Notes under the pieces: generated by a model
The model's input: only the letters and a program-made list of their open reading frames with translations
Databases searched by the model: none
What the model was told of the DNA's origin: nothing
Program-made: the position numbers and the translations under genes
From: Achromobacter spanius
Lineage (GTDB): Bacteria; Pseudomonadota; Gammaproteobacteria; Burkholderiales; Burkholderiaceae_B
DNA: 64,000 nt
Direction: 5' to 3'
Assembly: GCF_002812705.1 (NCBI RefSeq)
Contig: NZ_CP025030.1
Coordinates: forward strand, 868,001-932,000
Shown here: positions 1 to 8,967 of the stretch, in pieces
Layout of the letters: each line of letters opens with the position of its first letter
Position numbering within the stretch: position 1 is the first letter of the stretch

Positions 1-115
1 GCTGATTCCGCTGCACTTTGAAAGCAGCATCTGGGCGTTCCGCAAGGGCATCACCTACGAAGGCCGCCGCGACCAATACACGCTGGCGACGTCGGTCACG
101 CCCGAAAAGAAGTAA
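1..115 (+). CDS. Peptide ABC transporter substrate-binding protein (SBP family 5), C-terminal fragment
   Basis: Only the last 37 codons are in the window; the frame enters at base 2 and ends at a TAA at 113-115. The residues IPLHFESSIWAFRKGITYEGR followed by a YTLA motif match the conserved C-terminus of DppA/OppA-type periplasmic binding proteins, where an almost identical W-x-x-RKGI-x-Y segment lies near the end. The protein would capture peptides in the periplasm and deliver them to the permease encoded just downstream (DppBCDF-type genes at 1322-5352). An intrinsic terminator follows directly. The family call rests on this motif and on the neighbours; the exact ligand cannot be told. Confidence 0.8.
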   Translation, partial: LIPLHFESSIWAFRKGITYEGRRDQYTLATSVTPEKK

Positions 116-137
116 TCTGGTTCGCTTGAACCGTGAG

Positions 138-166
138 ACGGCTGCCTCGTGCAGCCGTTTTCTTTT
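138..166 (+). terminator. Intrinsic terminator after the binding-protein gene
   Basis: A perfect 8-bp stem (ACGGCTGC at 138-145, GCAGCCGT at 151-158) with a 5-nt loop is followed by a T-rich run (TTTTCTTTT). It begins about 22 bases after the binding-protein stop codon. Its position argues against the upstream alternative start (149) of the next gene. Confidence 0.85.
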
Positions 167-208
167 GCCGGATCCCTATACAATTCCCCCGCTTCATCGG
201 AGTTCCCC

Positions 209-1180
209 ATGCCCACGTCCACGCCCGCGGTCCAGCCCCGCCCTTTTCTTCTTGCCTGTCCGGATTTGTCGTCGGAGCGCTTGGGCAATACGGAGACGCC
301 CGGCGTCTGGCATTTTGACTCCGGCGTGCCGGGCAAGCGGGTGATGTTGAGCGCGCTGATCCACGGCAACGAGCTGTGCGGCGCCTGGGCCTTGAAGGAA
401 GCGCTTGCGGCCGGGCTGCGTCCACGCCGGGGCTCGCTGACCCTGGCCTTTTGCAATCTGGCGGCGTTCGACCGCTTCGATTCCACCAATTACGCGCCCG
501 CGCGTTTTGTCGACGAAGACATGAACCGCGTCTGGAGCGACGACAAGCTGACCGTGCCGATCAGCCAGGAACGCCGCCGCGCCGCGCAGCTTCGCCCGTG
601 GGTGGAGCAAGCTGACTGGCTGCTGGACTTCCATTCCATGAGCAATTCCGACGTGCCGCTGCAATTGACCGGCATGGAACAGCGCAATATCGACCTGGCG
701 CTGGCCTTGGGCAACCCCGCCACCATCATCGCAGACGCGGGCCATGCCGCCGGCGTGCGCATGCGCGACTACGGCCGCTTTGGCGAAACGGGTGACAACG
801 GCACGCGCTCGCTGCTGATCGAATGCGGCTTTCACGGCGCCCCCGAAGCACGCGGCGTGGCGGTGGACCAGATGGCGCGCTTCCTGCTGCAAGCCGGCAC
901 GGTAGACAGCGACGATATCCCCGACGCCTGGATCGCGCCCGCACAAGCAGCCCAACGCGCGCTGCGCGTCACCCACGCCATCGCCGCAAAAAGCGCGGAC
1001 TTCCGCTTCGACCAGCCCTGGAAGGGCCTGGAAACCCTGGCGAAGGCGGGCACCGTCATCGGCTGGTCCGAAGGTGAAGCGGTCGTCACGCCTTATGACG
1101 ACTGCGTGCTGATCATGCCGTCCACCGCCAATCTGCGGCCCGGCGTCACCGTGGTCCGCCTGGCGCAAGCTATCGTTTGA
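209..1180 (+). CDS. Succinylglutamate desuccinylase/aspartoacylase-family zinc hydrolase
   Basis: The 323-residue protein belongs to the AstE/AspA branch of M14-like zinc carboxypeptidases, which remove acyl groups from N-acyl amino acids. The zinc ligands are visible as H52-x-x-E55 in ALIHGNELCG and H142 in LLDFHSMSN. A DMNR motif lies at 104-107 and a candidate catalytic Glu205 in LLIECGFHG. I chose the ATG at 209 because the longer frame from 149 starts inside the terminator hairpin. There is no signal peptide, so it should be cytoplasmic. It sits between a peptide-binding protein and a peptide permease, which suggests processing of an imported acylated or peptide-like substrate (inference). 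The exact substrate is unknown. Confidence 0.85.
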   Translation: MPTSTPAVQPRPFLLACPDLSSERLGNTETPGVWHFDSGVPGKRVMLSALIHGNELCGAWALKEALAAGLRPRRGSLTLAFCNLAAFDRFDSTNYAPARFVDEDMNRVWSDDKLTVPISQERRRAAQLRPWVEQADWLLDFHSMSNSDVPLQLTGMEQRNIDLALALGNPATIIADAGHAAGVRMRDYGRFGETGDNGTRSLLIECGFHGAPEARGVAVDQMARFLLQAGTVDSDDIPDAWIAPAQAAQRALRVTHAIAAKSADFRFDQPWKGLETLAKAGTVIGWSEGEAVVTPYDDCVLIMPSTANLRPGVTVVRLAQAIV

Positions 1181-1214
1181 TCTTGAAGAACACCCTGGCC
1201 ATGTCGGCGAAATA

Positions 1215-1297
1215 CGCCAAGTAATTCCGCCAAGTAATTCCGCCAAGTAAACACGCCAAACAAACCCGCCAAGCAAGCACTCGGCGCCAAGCAACCC
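1215..1297. repeat. 13-bp tandem repeat array, about 5 units plus one displaced copy
   Basis: Five head-to-tail copies of a 13-bp unit, consensus CGCCAAGTAATTC drifting to CGCCAAGCAAGCA, occupy 1215-1279. The first two are identical. A sixth related copy follows at 1285-1297 after 5 bases. The array fills most of the gap before the permease gene and probably arose by slipped-strand duplication. Whether it affects expression cannot be seen. Confidence 0.85.
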
Positions 1298-1321
1298 TGA
1301 GCCCACCAAGGAAATCATCAC

Positions 1322-2299
1322 GTGGCCTTGTTCATCCTGCGCAGACTGATACAGAGTCTGTTCGTACTGCTGGCCGTTTCGGTCGTGGTCTTCTTCGCGG
1401 TGTATGCCGTGGGCGACCCGATCGAACTGCTGGTCAGCCCCGAAGCCAGCCAGGCAGCTCGCGAGGCGATGATCGCCCGCCTGGGCCTGGACCTGCCGGT
1501 TTGGCAGCAATACATCGGGTTCCTGTGGCGCGCGCTGCATGGCGACCTGGGCACGTCCTTCGTGCACGGCATCCCGGCCATTGAACTGATCGTGCAGCGC
1601 ATCCCCGCCACGTTCGAACTGGTCATCGTGGCCATCATGCTGACCTGTGTGATCGGGATTCCGCTGGGGCTGGTCGCCGGCCTGTACCGCGACGACTACC
1701 TGGGACGCGGCATCATGGCGTCGTCGGTGCTGGGCTTTTCGCTGCCGAACTTCTGGCAGGGCATGATGCTGATCCTGCTGTTCGCCGTGTGGCTGGGCTG
1801 GCTGCCCGCCACCGGGCGCGGCGACACCGTCACGGTGCTGGGCATCCGCCTGTCCATCCTGACCGCCGACGGCTGGTCGCACCTGATCATGCCGGCCATC
1901 AACCTGGCGCTGGCCAACATTGCGCTGGTGCTGCGCCTGACCGCCTCGGGCGTGGTCGAAGCGCGCAGCCAGGACTACGTGAAGTTCGCGCGCGCCAAGG
2001 GTGTGAAGCCCGGGCGCATCGTGCGCCGCCACATCCTGCGCAACATCCTGATCCCGGTCGTGACCGTGATCGGCATGGAGTTCGGCACCTTGATCGCCTA
2101 TTCCACCATCACCGAAACCGTGTTCGCGTGGCCGGGAATGGGCAAGCTGCTGATCGACAGCGTCTACCAGTTGGACCGCCCCGTGGTGGTCGCCTACGTG
2201 ATGCTGGTCACCCTGATCTTCGTGGTCATCAACCTGGTTGTGGACATTCTGTACGCCGCGCTCGACCCGCGCGTGCAGCTCGTGGCCCCCGCTCAATAA
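1322..2299 (+). CDS. dppB: Peptide ABC transporter permease, DppB type
   Basis: This 325-residue inner-membrane permease matches the DppB/OppB family in length and layout. An N-terminal membrane segment (residues about 9-30, LFVLLAVSVVVFFAVYAVGDP) is followed by a periplasmic stretch and further helices. The cytoplasmic coupling motif is near residue 220 (VEARSQDYVKFARAKG, the EAA-like loop contacting the ATPase), and a C-terminal LDPR motif ends the protein. The start is GTG at 1322, preceded by AAGGA. Only 6 bases separate it from the DppC-type gene, so they are surely cotranscribed. The name is a family name; the transported peptide is not known. Confidence 0.92.
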   Translation: MALFILRRLIQSLFVLLAVSVVVFFAVYAVGDPIELLVSPEASQAAREAMIARLGLDLPVWQQYIGFLWRALHGDLGTSFVHGIPAIELIVQRIPATFELVIVAIMLTCVIGIPLGLVAGLYRDDYLGRGIMASSVLGFSLPNFWQGMMLILLFAVWLGWLPATGRGDTVTVLGIRLSILTADGWSHLIMPAINLALANIALVLRLTASGVVEARSQDYVKFARAKGVKPGRIVRRHILRNILIPVVTVIGMEFGTLIAYSTITETVFAWPGMGKLLIDSVYQLDRPVVVAYVMLVTLIFVVINLVVDILYAALDPRVQLVAPAQ

Positions 2300-2305
2300 T
2301 CCGCC

Positions 2306-3223
2306 ATGGCTAACATTCCCAATTCCGGCCGCACTCGCACCGTCCAGCCTTTGGCCGAGACCCCGCAGCGCGCCTCCATCCTGAAGAAACTTCGTGCGCG
2401 CCCCACGGTGCGCGGCTCCGTGATCGCGCTGGCCATCCTGATCATCCTGGTGGTCTTCGCGCCCTACTTCGCGCCGCAAAACCCCTACGACCTGGCCAAC
2501 CTGTCGCTGCTGGACGGCCGCCTGGCGCCGCGCCAGGCGCTGATGGACGGCAGCATCGCCTGGCTGGGCACCGACGACCAAGGGCGCGACATGCTCAGCG
2601 CCATCCTGTATGGCTTGCGCATCAGCCTGATGGTGGGCCTGTCGGCCGTGGTGCTGGCTACCGCCATCGGTGGCGCCATCGGCCTGATCGCCGCCTACAT
2701 CGGCGGCCTGGTCGACACGGTGCTGATGCGCATCGTCGACTTCATCCTGGGTTTCCCGACCATCCTGGTGGCGCTGGTGCTGCTGGTGGTGCTGGGGCGC
2801 GGCGTGGACAAGGTCATCCTGGCGCTGGTGCTGGTGCAGTGGGGCCACTACGCCCGCATCATGCGCAGCCGCGCGCTGCAAGAGCGCCGCAAGGAATACG
2901 TGGAAGCCGCCGCCAATCTGGGCTTTCCGGCCTGGCGCATCATGGTGTTCCACCTGCTGCCCAACTGCCTGGGCCCCGTCATGGTGTTCGCCACCATCCA
3001 GATCGCCACCGCCATCGCGCTGGAAGCGACGCTGTCGTTCCTGGGCGTGGGCGTGCCGATCACCGAGCCGTCGCTGGGCTTGTTGATTTCCAACGGCTTC
3101 CAATACCTGCTGTCGGGCGATTACTGGATCAGTCTGTTCCCCGGCATTGCGCTGCTGGTGCTGATTCTTTCCATCAACATCGTGGGCGACCGCCTGCGTG
3201 AAAGCCTGGATCCCAAACGATGA
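2306..3223 (+). CDS. dppC: Peptide ABC transporter permease, DppC type
   Basis: The 305-residue protein is the second permease of a peptide/nickel-type importer. It has the cytoplasmic N-terminal tail of DppC proteins, a first membrane helix at about 35-55 (GSVIALAILIILVVFAPYF), the characteristic WLGTDDQGRDMLSAILYG motif near 90-105, and the coupling loop with EYVEAAANLG around 198-207. The C-terminus ends DRLRESLDPK, typical of the family. It pairs with the DppB-type protein to form the membrane channel. A palindrome-rich 138-bp gap separates it from the ATPase genes. Confidence 0.92.
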   Translation: MANIPNSGRTRTVQPLAETPQRASILKKLRARPTVRGSVIALAILIILVVFAPYFAPQNPYDLANLSLLDGRLAPRQALMDGSIAWLGTDDQGRDMLSAILYGLRISLMVGLSAVVLATAIGGAIGLIAAYIGGLVDTVLMRIVDFILGFPTILVALVLLVVLGRGVDKVILALVLVQWGHYARIMRSRALQERRKEYVEAAANLGFPAWRIMVFHLLPNCLGPVMVFATIQIATAIALEATLSFLGVGVPITEPSLGLLISNGFQYLLSGDYWISLFPGIALLVLILSINIVGDRLRESLDPKR

Positions 3224-3233
3224 CGCCCACCCC

Positions 3234-3299
3234 GAAGCGCGATGCGCTTCCCCCTCAAGGGGGCATGCCGGCGGACCGGCAAAGCCGGCTCCGCGGCAT
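3234..3299. repeat. Cluster of intergenic palindromes between permease and ATPase genes
   Basis: Three hairpins follow one another: GAAGCGC/GCGCTTC (3234-3250), CCCCC/GGGGG (3250-3263), and a longer imperfect stem from ATGCCG at 3265 to CGGCAT at 3299 with an inner CCGGC-AAA-GCCGG. None has a T tract, so they look like a REP-type or mRNA-stabilising element within an operon rather than a terminator. I recall similar blocks between genes in Achromobacter and Bordetella, but could not compare sequences. Confidence 0.6.
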
Positions 3300-3361
3300 C
3301 CCGATGGCGCGACTCCCGTGGCATACGCTGCGGGTAGCCTGTGGCGCAATGGACTACTGAA

Positions 3362-4341
<980 letters not shown>

Positions 4342-4345
<4 letters not shown>

Positions 4346-5352
4346 GCCAAGCCGATACTCCCGTCATCGAGCTCAAGAACGTCCACAAGCGATTCGAACA
4401 GCGCCCCGACCTGGCCCAGCGCATCCTGGCCCTGACCGGCCGCCCGCTGGACCGCCGCACGGTGTATGCCGTGAACGGCGTGGACCTGTCCATCAAGCGC
4501 GGCGAAGTCGTCGGGCTGGTGGGTGAGTCGGGTTGCGGCAAGTCCACCCTGGGCCGCGTCGTGGCCGGCCTGCACCGCCAGACCGAAGGCGAGCTGCTGT
4601 ACCAAGGCCGCGACGCGGTGCGCCTGCGCGGCGCCGACAAGCTGGCCTATACGCTGGGCGTGCAGATGATCTTCCAGGACCCGCAAGCGTCCTTGAACCC
4701 GCGCCAACGCCTGCGACAGATCCTGGGCGAATCGCTCAAGGTCCACAAGCTGGCGCCGCCCGCCGAGATCCCCGCGCGTATCGACCAGGCCTTGAAGGAA
4801 GTGGGCCTGGACGCCGAATACCGCGACCGCTTTCCGCATCAGATTTCCGGCGGCCAGCGCCAGCGCATCGGCATCGCCCGCGCACTGATGGTGGCGCCCA
4901 AGTTCCTGGTTTGCGACGAACCGGTGGCCGCGCTGGACGTGTCCATCCAGGCGCAGGTGATCAACCTGTTCATGGACCTGCGCGAACAGCACGGCTTTAC
5001 GTATCTCTTCATCAGCCACGACCTGGGCGTGGTCAAGCACATCTCGGACCGCGTCGCGATCATGTATCTGGGCAAGATCGTGGAAATCTCCACGTCGGCC
5101 GAGATCTTCGCGCGCGCCAACCACCCGTACACTCAGGCCTTGATGGCCGAGGTGCCGGACGTGGCCCGCCGTGGTCGCAAGTTCACGCCGATCAAGGGCG
5201 AAATCCCGTCGCCGCTGAATCCGCCCCCGGGCTGCACCTTCAACCCCCGTTGCCCCCACGCCATGCCGCGATGCCGCGAGCAGGCGCCGGCCCTGAAAGA
5301 AATCTCGGCGGGCCACTGGTCGGCCTGTCACCTGAACGAAGCGAGCGCCTGA
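4342..5352 (+). CDS. dppF: Peptide ABC transporter ATP-binding protein, DppF type
   Basis: This 336-residue ATPase is the partner of the DppD-type subunit. Walker A GESGCGKS is at 61-68, the Q-loop FQDP at 111-114, the signature ISGGQ at 168-172, and Walker B ends D192-E193. The C-terminal NPPPGCTFNPRCPHA segment is the conserved Cys-bearing tail of the family. The gene overlaps its upstream neighbour by 4 bases, and its stop codon shares one base with the next start (TGATG at 5350-5354), so translation is coupled to the hydrolase gene. Confidence 0.93.
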
Positions 5353-6257
5353 TGAAACCCTCCGACATGTCCAACGTGGACCGCATCGCCATCGAAATGG
5401 GCCATGCGGGCCGCAACACCATCCAGTACATCGACGAAGATCGCAATTCGGATCGTCCGTTCAAGCTGCAAACGTACCGCCCGTACGGCTACACGCCCGA
5501 CCGCCCGGTCGTCATCGTGCAGCACGGCGTGCTGCGCAACGGCGACGAATATCGCGACTTCTGGGTCGAAGCCGCCGACAAGCACAAGCTGCTGATCGTG
5601 GCGCTGACGTTCTCCAACGAGATCTGGCCCGGCGTGGAAAGCTACAACAACGGCCGCGTGTTCTCGGCCGGCGGCAACCCGCGTCACATCGACGGCTGGA
5701 CGTATGCGCTGGTGGGCAACGTCATCAAGGACATGATGGACGGTGAAATCACCGACGGCCAGAACGTCTACCTGTTCGGCCACTCGGCGGGCGGCCAGTT
5801 CGTGCACCGCCTGATGAGCAGCCAATCGCACGCGCCGTTCAAGGCCGTGGCGGCGGGCAACCCCGGCTGGTACACGCTGCCCACGTTTGACTACCCGTTC
5901 CCCGAAGGCATGGACGGCGTGGGCCTGACCGAAGAGCATCTGGTGAAGCTGCTGGCCTATCCCATGACGATCCTGGCGGGCGATCAGGACATCGCCACCG
6001 ACGACCCGAACTTGCCGGCCGAACCGGCCGCCATGCGCCAAGGCCCGCACCGCTTCGCGCGCGCCCAGAACTACTACGACTTCGGCAAGCAAGAGGCCGA
6101 ACGCCGTGGCGTGCCGTTCGGCTGGACGCTGCAAGTGGTGCCCGGCATCGGCCACGATGGCCGCGCCATGTCGGCCGTTTGCGCCAGCCTGTGGTTTGAC
6201 GGCAAGATGCCCGACGACGCCGAACTGGCCCGCCTGGCCGGCCAGCAGGTCGCCTGA
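5352..6257 (+). CDS. Alpha/beta hydrolase coupled to the peptide transporter
   Basis: The 301-residue protein has an alpha/beta-hydrolase nucleophile elbow GHSAG with Ser145. The probable catalytic acid is Asp211 or Asp213 (ILAGDQD) and the catalytic His268 sits in VPGIGHDG. An oxyanion-type HG motif (VIVQHGV) is at 58-59. No signal peptide is seen, so it is cytoplasmic. The start ATG at 5352 overlaps the dppF stop by one base, which makes it an integral part of the transport operon. The long upstream frame is an artefact of reading through dppF. The likely job is ester or amide cleavage of the imported compound (inference). Confidence 0.85.
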   Translation: MKPSDMSNVDRIAIEMGHAGRNTIQYIDEDRNSDRPFKLQTYRPYGYTPDRPVVIVQHGVLRNGDEYRDFWVEAADKHKLLIVALTFSNEIWPGVESYNNGRVFSAGGNPRHIDGWTYALVGNVIKDMMDGEITDGQNVYLFGHSAGGQFVHRLMSSQSHAPFKAVAAGNPGWYTLPTFDYPFPEGMDGVGLTEEHLVKLLAYPMTILAGDQDIATDDPNLPAEPAAMRQGPHRFARAQNYYDFGKQEAERRGVPFGWTLQVVPGIGHDGRAMSAVCASLWFDGKMPDDAELARLAGQQVA

Positions 6258-6296
6258 TCGATCCTTCCTTTTTCATTGCTGAACATCGAACCCGCC

Positions 6297-7427
6297 ATGT
6301 CCAACACTCAAAGCACTGAACAGATCGTCGCTGGCATCCAGAGCTGGCTGCAATGCGAATCGCCATCGAACTTTCCCGAAGGCATCGCCGCCATGGCGCG
6401 CATCATCGCCGACTACGCGGCCGCCGCGGGCTTGACGGTGGAACTGTCGTCGCTGGGCCCCACCACGGGTCCGCTGCTGTACGCCACCAACCGCGCGCCC
6501 GGCGACACCCGCCCCGGCATCCTGATCCTGGCGCACATGGATACGGTGCATCCGGTGGGCACGCTGCTTGAGAACCCGGTGCGCATTGATGGCGACCGCC
6601 TCTACGGCCCGGGCAGTTATGACATGAAGGCGGGCATCTACCTGGCGCTGACGGCGCTGGCCGGCGTGGCGCGTCCCGGCGCGACGCAACTGCCGGTGGA
6701 CTTCCTGGTGGTGCCGGATGAAGAAACGGGCAGCCATGCGTCCCGCGTGCACATCGAACGCTTCGCCGCCAACGCCAAGTACGCGCTGGTCTGCGAACCG
6801 GCCCGCCCGAACGGCGGCAAGTGTGTGACGGCGCGCAAGGGCACGGGCATGCTCAACCTGAACGTAAAGGGCCGCCCGGCGCACGCCGGCATGCAGCACG
6901 AAAAGGGCCGCAGCGCGATCCGCGAAATGGCGCACCAGGTACTGGCGCTGGAAGCGATGACCGACTACGACCGGGGCATCACGGTCAGCGTGGGCACGAT
7001 TGCGGGCGGCACGGTCACGAATACGGTGCCGGCGCTGTGTCGCTGCGTGGTGGACTTCCGCGTGCCGGACATGGGCGCCGCCGAAGACGTGCTGCGCCGC
7101 ATGCGTGAATTGTGCGCGGTGGGGCCGGACGTGGAACTGGATATCAACGTTGAACTGAACCGCCCGCCGATGGTGAAGACGGACGCGGCGGCGGCGTTGC
7201 TGGCGTTGGTGCAAGGCTACGCGGATCGGGCGGGCTTCCTGCTGGAAGACGCGCCGATGACGGGCGGCGGCAGCGACGCGAACTTCACGTCGGCGATGGG
7301 GATACCTACGCTGGATGGGTTGGGCGCTGATGGGGACGGGGCGCATACCTTGAATGAGTATGTGCTGGTGTCGACGCTGGAACAGCGGCTGAAGTTCTGG
7401 GAATTGCTGTTGAAGGAATTGGCGTAG
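6297..7427 (+). CDS. M20-family metallopeptidase (glutamate-carboxypeptidase-like)
   Basis: This is a 376-residue di-zinc M20 peptidase. Metal ligands are visible: H80-x-D82 in LAHMDTVHP, bridging D109 in GPGSYDMKAG, catalytic E142 and ligand E143 in VPDEETGS, and a late His in DGAHTLNEY. The dimerisation-domain His is in RPAHAGMQHEKGRSAI. The order and motifs fit the carboxypeptidase G2/ArgE/DapE superfamily, closest to CPG2-like enzymes. The ATG at 6297 is preferred over a TTG at 6276. It follows the hydrolase by 39 bases and is probably the last gene of the operon, so imported peptides or N-acyl amino acids could be cut in the cytoplasm. Confidence 0.88.
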   Translation: MSNTQSTEQIVAGIQSWLQCESPSNFPEGIAAMARIIADYAAAAGLTVELSSLGPTTGPLLYATNRAPGDTRPGILILAHMDTVHPVGTLLENPVRIDGDRLYGPGSYDMKAGIYLALTALAGVARPGATQLPVDFLVVPDEETGSHASRVHIERFAANAKYALVCEPARPNGGKCVTARKGTGMLNLNVKGRPAHAGMQHEKGRSAIREMAHQVLALEAMTDYDRGITVSVGTIAGGTVTNTVPALCRCVVDFRVPDMGAAEDVLRRMRELCAVGPDVELDINVELNRPPMVKTDAAAALLALVQGYADRAGFLLEDAPMTGGGSDANFTSAMGIPTLDGLGADGDGAHTLNEYVLVSTLEQRLKFWELLLKELA

Positions 7428-7431
7428 GGGG

Positions 7432-7500
7432 TGATGGGTTGCGCGCGATTTACGGCGGCGTTCTATTGAACGGCGGTTCGCGCTTCACCCATCCTACGTT
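7432..7500 (+). repeat. 69-bp hairpin-type repeat, copy A
   Basis: The element begins TGATGGGTTGCGCGCG and ends TTCACCCATCCTACGTT. It recurs at 7610-7678 with the same length and about eight mismatches. Each copy has GATGGGT near one end and ACCCATC near the other, so it can fold into a hairpin. It follows the M20 peptidase stop codon by a few bases. Confidence 0.85.
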
Positions 7501-7510
7501 TGCCCCGCAT

Positions 7511-7577
7511 CGTAGGATGGGTGTAGCGCGCGGGGTCGATGGCAATGGCGCCGGTGGCCCATCGCGCGTAACCCATC
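7511..7577 (-). repeat. Related hairpin repeat in inverted orientation
   Basis: Read on the minus strand this stretch begins GATGGGTTACGCGCGATGGG and ends ACACCCATCCTACG, matching both ends of the 69-bp element; the middle is diverged. The three copies therefore alternate in orientation (+,-,+) within 250 bases. Confidence 0.7.
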
Positions 7578-7609
7578 TTGCGGCGGTCACGGGTTCATCC
7601 ACGGGCGGC

Positions 7610-7678
7610 TGATGGGTTGCGCGCGATTTACGGTGGTGTTCTTTTGAACGGTATCGCGCGCTTCACCCATCCTACGTT
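7610..7678 (+). repeat. 69-bp hairpin-type repeat, copy B, followed by a T tract
   Basis: This is the second direct copy of the element at 7432-7500. It is followed by TTTTT and then a run of nine T (7690-7698). The hairpin plus T tract could end transcription coming from the peptidase operon just before the dapD start. Confidence 0.85.
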
Positions 7679-7711
7679 GAATTTTTCTATTTTTTTTTAT
7701 CGCAAATTATC

Positions 7712-8689
7712 ATGTCTGCCGCTTCCTCCAGCGCCATCGCCTACGGCTTGGCTACGCTTGCCGCCGATGGCTCCGTGCTTGACACCTGGTATCCGCGCCC
7801 GTCGCTGGCCGAGCGTACGCCCGCTTCCGGCACGCGTCACCTTACGCCTGAAGAAGCCCGCGCGGCGTTGGGCGAACATGTGCCCACGGCCTTGATCCGC
7901 GACACGCGGCGCAAGGTGGATATCGTTGCCGTGCGCACCGCCATTGCTTCGCTGGATGAACCGCCTGCCGATGCGCATGACGCCTATCTTCGGCTGCATC
8001 TGCTCAGCCATCGCCTGATCCGCCCTCACGATGCAAACCTGGATGGCTTGTTCGGCGTGCTGACCAACGTGGCGTGGACGTCCGTGGGGCCTTGCGCGGT
8101 GGATCAGGTGGATGCCTTGCGCTGGCAATTGCGCGCCACGGGGCAAACGCTGGAAATACGAGGCGTGGACAAGATTCCCCGCATGACCGACTACGTAGTG
8201 CCCAGCGGCGTGCGCATTGCCGATACGGCGCGCGTACGGCTGGGTGCGCACTTGTCAGCGGGCACGACCGTGCTGCATGAAGGGTTCTGCAACTTCAACG
8301 CCGGCACGCTGGGCGCCTCGATGGTCGAAGGCCGCATTAGCGCGGGCGTCATCGTGGACGACGGCAGCGATATCGGCGGCGGCGCGTCCATCATGGGCAC
8401 CATGTCGGGCGGCGGCAAGCAGGTGGTATCGATCGGCAAACGCTGCCTGCTGGGCGCGAACTCAGGCGTCGGCATCTCGCTGGGCGACGACTGCGTGGTG
8501 GAAGCCGGCTGCTACATCACCGCCGGCACTCGGGTGCTAACGCCGGAAGGCACGGTCGTGAAAGCGGCGTCGCTGGCGGGTCGGCACGGGCTGCTGTTCC
8601 GTCGAAATTCGCAGACGGGGGCTGTGGAAACGCTGATCCGCACCGCCGCCTGGGGCACGCTGAATCCCGCGCTGCACGCGGGGCATTGA
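7712..8689 (+). CDS. dapD: 2,3,4,5-tetrahydropyridine-2,6-dicarboxylate N-succinyltransferase, long form
   Basis: The 325-residue protein matches the longer DapD family found in Pseudomonas and actinobacteria rather than the roughly 275-residue E. coli type. DapD transfers succinyl from succinyl-CoA to tetrahydrodipicolinate in lysine and peptidoglycan synthesis. Residues about 165-275 show the hexapeptide pattern of a left-handed beta-helix acyltransferase (IADTARVRLGAHLSAGTTV, VEGRISAGVIVDDGSDIGGGASI). The conserved GTMSGGGK segment precedes the last coils. No Shine-Dalgarno sequence is visible, and a T9 tract lies 14 bases before the ATG. It is not next to dapE or dapC, so a second, short-form dapD may exist elsewhere. 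Confidence 0.85.
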   Translation: MSAASSSAIAYGLATLAADGSVLDTWYPRPSLAERTPASGTRHLTPEEARAALGEHVPTALIRDTRRKVDIVAVRTAIASLDEPPADAHDAYLRLHLLSHRLIRPHDANLDGLFGVLTNVAWTSVGPCAVDQVDALRWQLRATGQTLEIRGVDKIPRMTDYVVPSGVRIADTARVRLGAHLSAGTTVLHEGFCNFNAGTLGASMVEGRISAGVIVDDGSDIGGGASIMGTMSGGGKQVVSIGKRCLLGANSGVGISLGDDCVVEAGCYITAGTRVLTPEGTVVKAASLAGRHGLLFRRNSQTGAVETLIRTAAWGTLNPALHAGH

Positions 8690-8745
8690 TCCGCGCGTCA
8701 AGACGGTAAGGACAACAGCAACCTCAGCGGCAGCAGCATCAGCAA

Positions 8746-8829
8746 CTGCGCCAGTGATGGCGTCACCGTCAACAGCAGCGCCAGCAACTGCGCCAGCGAT
8801 AGCGTCACCGTCAACAGCAGCGCCAGCAA
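8746..8829. repeat. Two tandem copies of a 42-bp unit
   Basis: Units 8746-8787 and 8788-8829 differ at only two positions and are followed by further degenerate CAGCA-rich sequence. The repeat lies in the gap after dapD. A minus-strand frame through it (8698-8880) would encode a Leu-rich 14-residue repeat, but there is no further sign that this is a gene. Confidence 0.9.
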
Positions 8830-8884
8830 CAGCATCAACGTCATCGGCAAAGCGACACAACAACAAACGCCAAACCCCATGCAA

Positions 8885-8921
8885 AAGGGCCGCTCGTAAT
8901 GCTCGGGGCGGCCCTTCGTCT
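8885..8921. terminator. Bidirectional intrinsic terminator between convergent genes
   Basis: A perfect 9-bp stem, AAGGGCCGC (8885-8893) with GCGGCCCTT (8908-8916), has T-rich sequence on the plus side (CGTCTTT) and TTTT on the minus side. It lies between dapD (+) and the unknown gene at 8968-9588 (-), so it can serve both. Confidence 0.8.
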
Positions 8922-8967
8922 TTACGTATCAAGCGAGCCCGTTACGCTGCTTGCGGGACGACTCCCG

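Noticed and set aside
149..208. Earlier start for the AspA/AstE-type hydrolase
   Set aside because: It begins within the terminator hairpin of the preceding gene and gives a non-conserved N-terminus.
4533..5351. Upstream extension of the alpha/beta hydrolase frame through dppF
   Set aside because: The real start is the ATG at 5352 overlapping the dppF stop; the upstream part is an out-of-frame reading of dppF.
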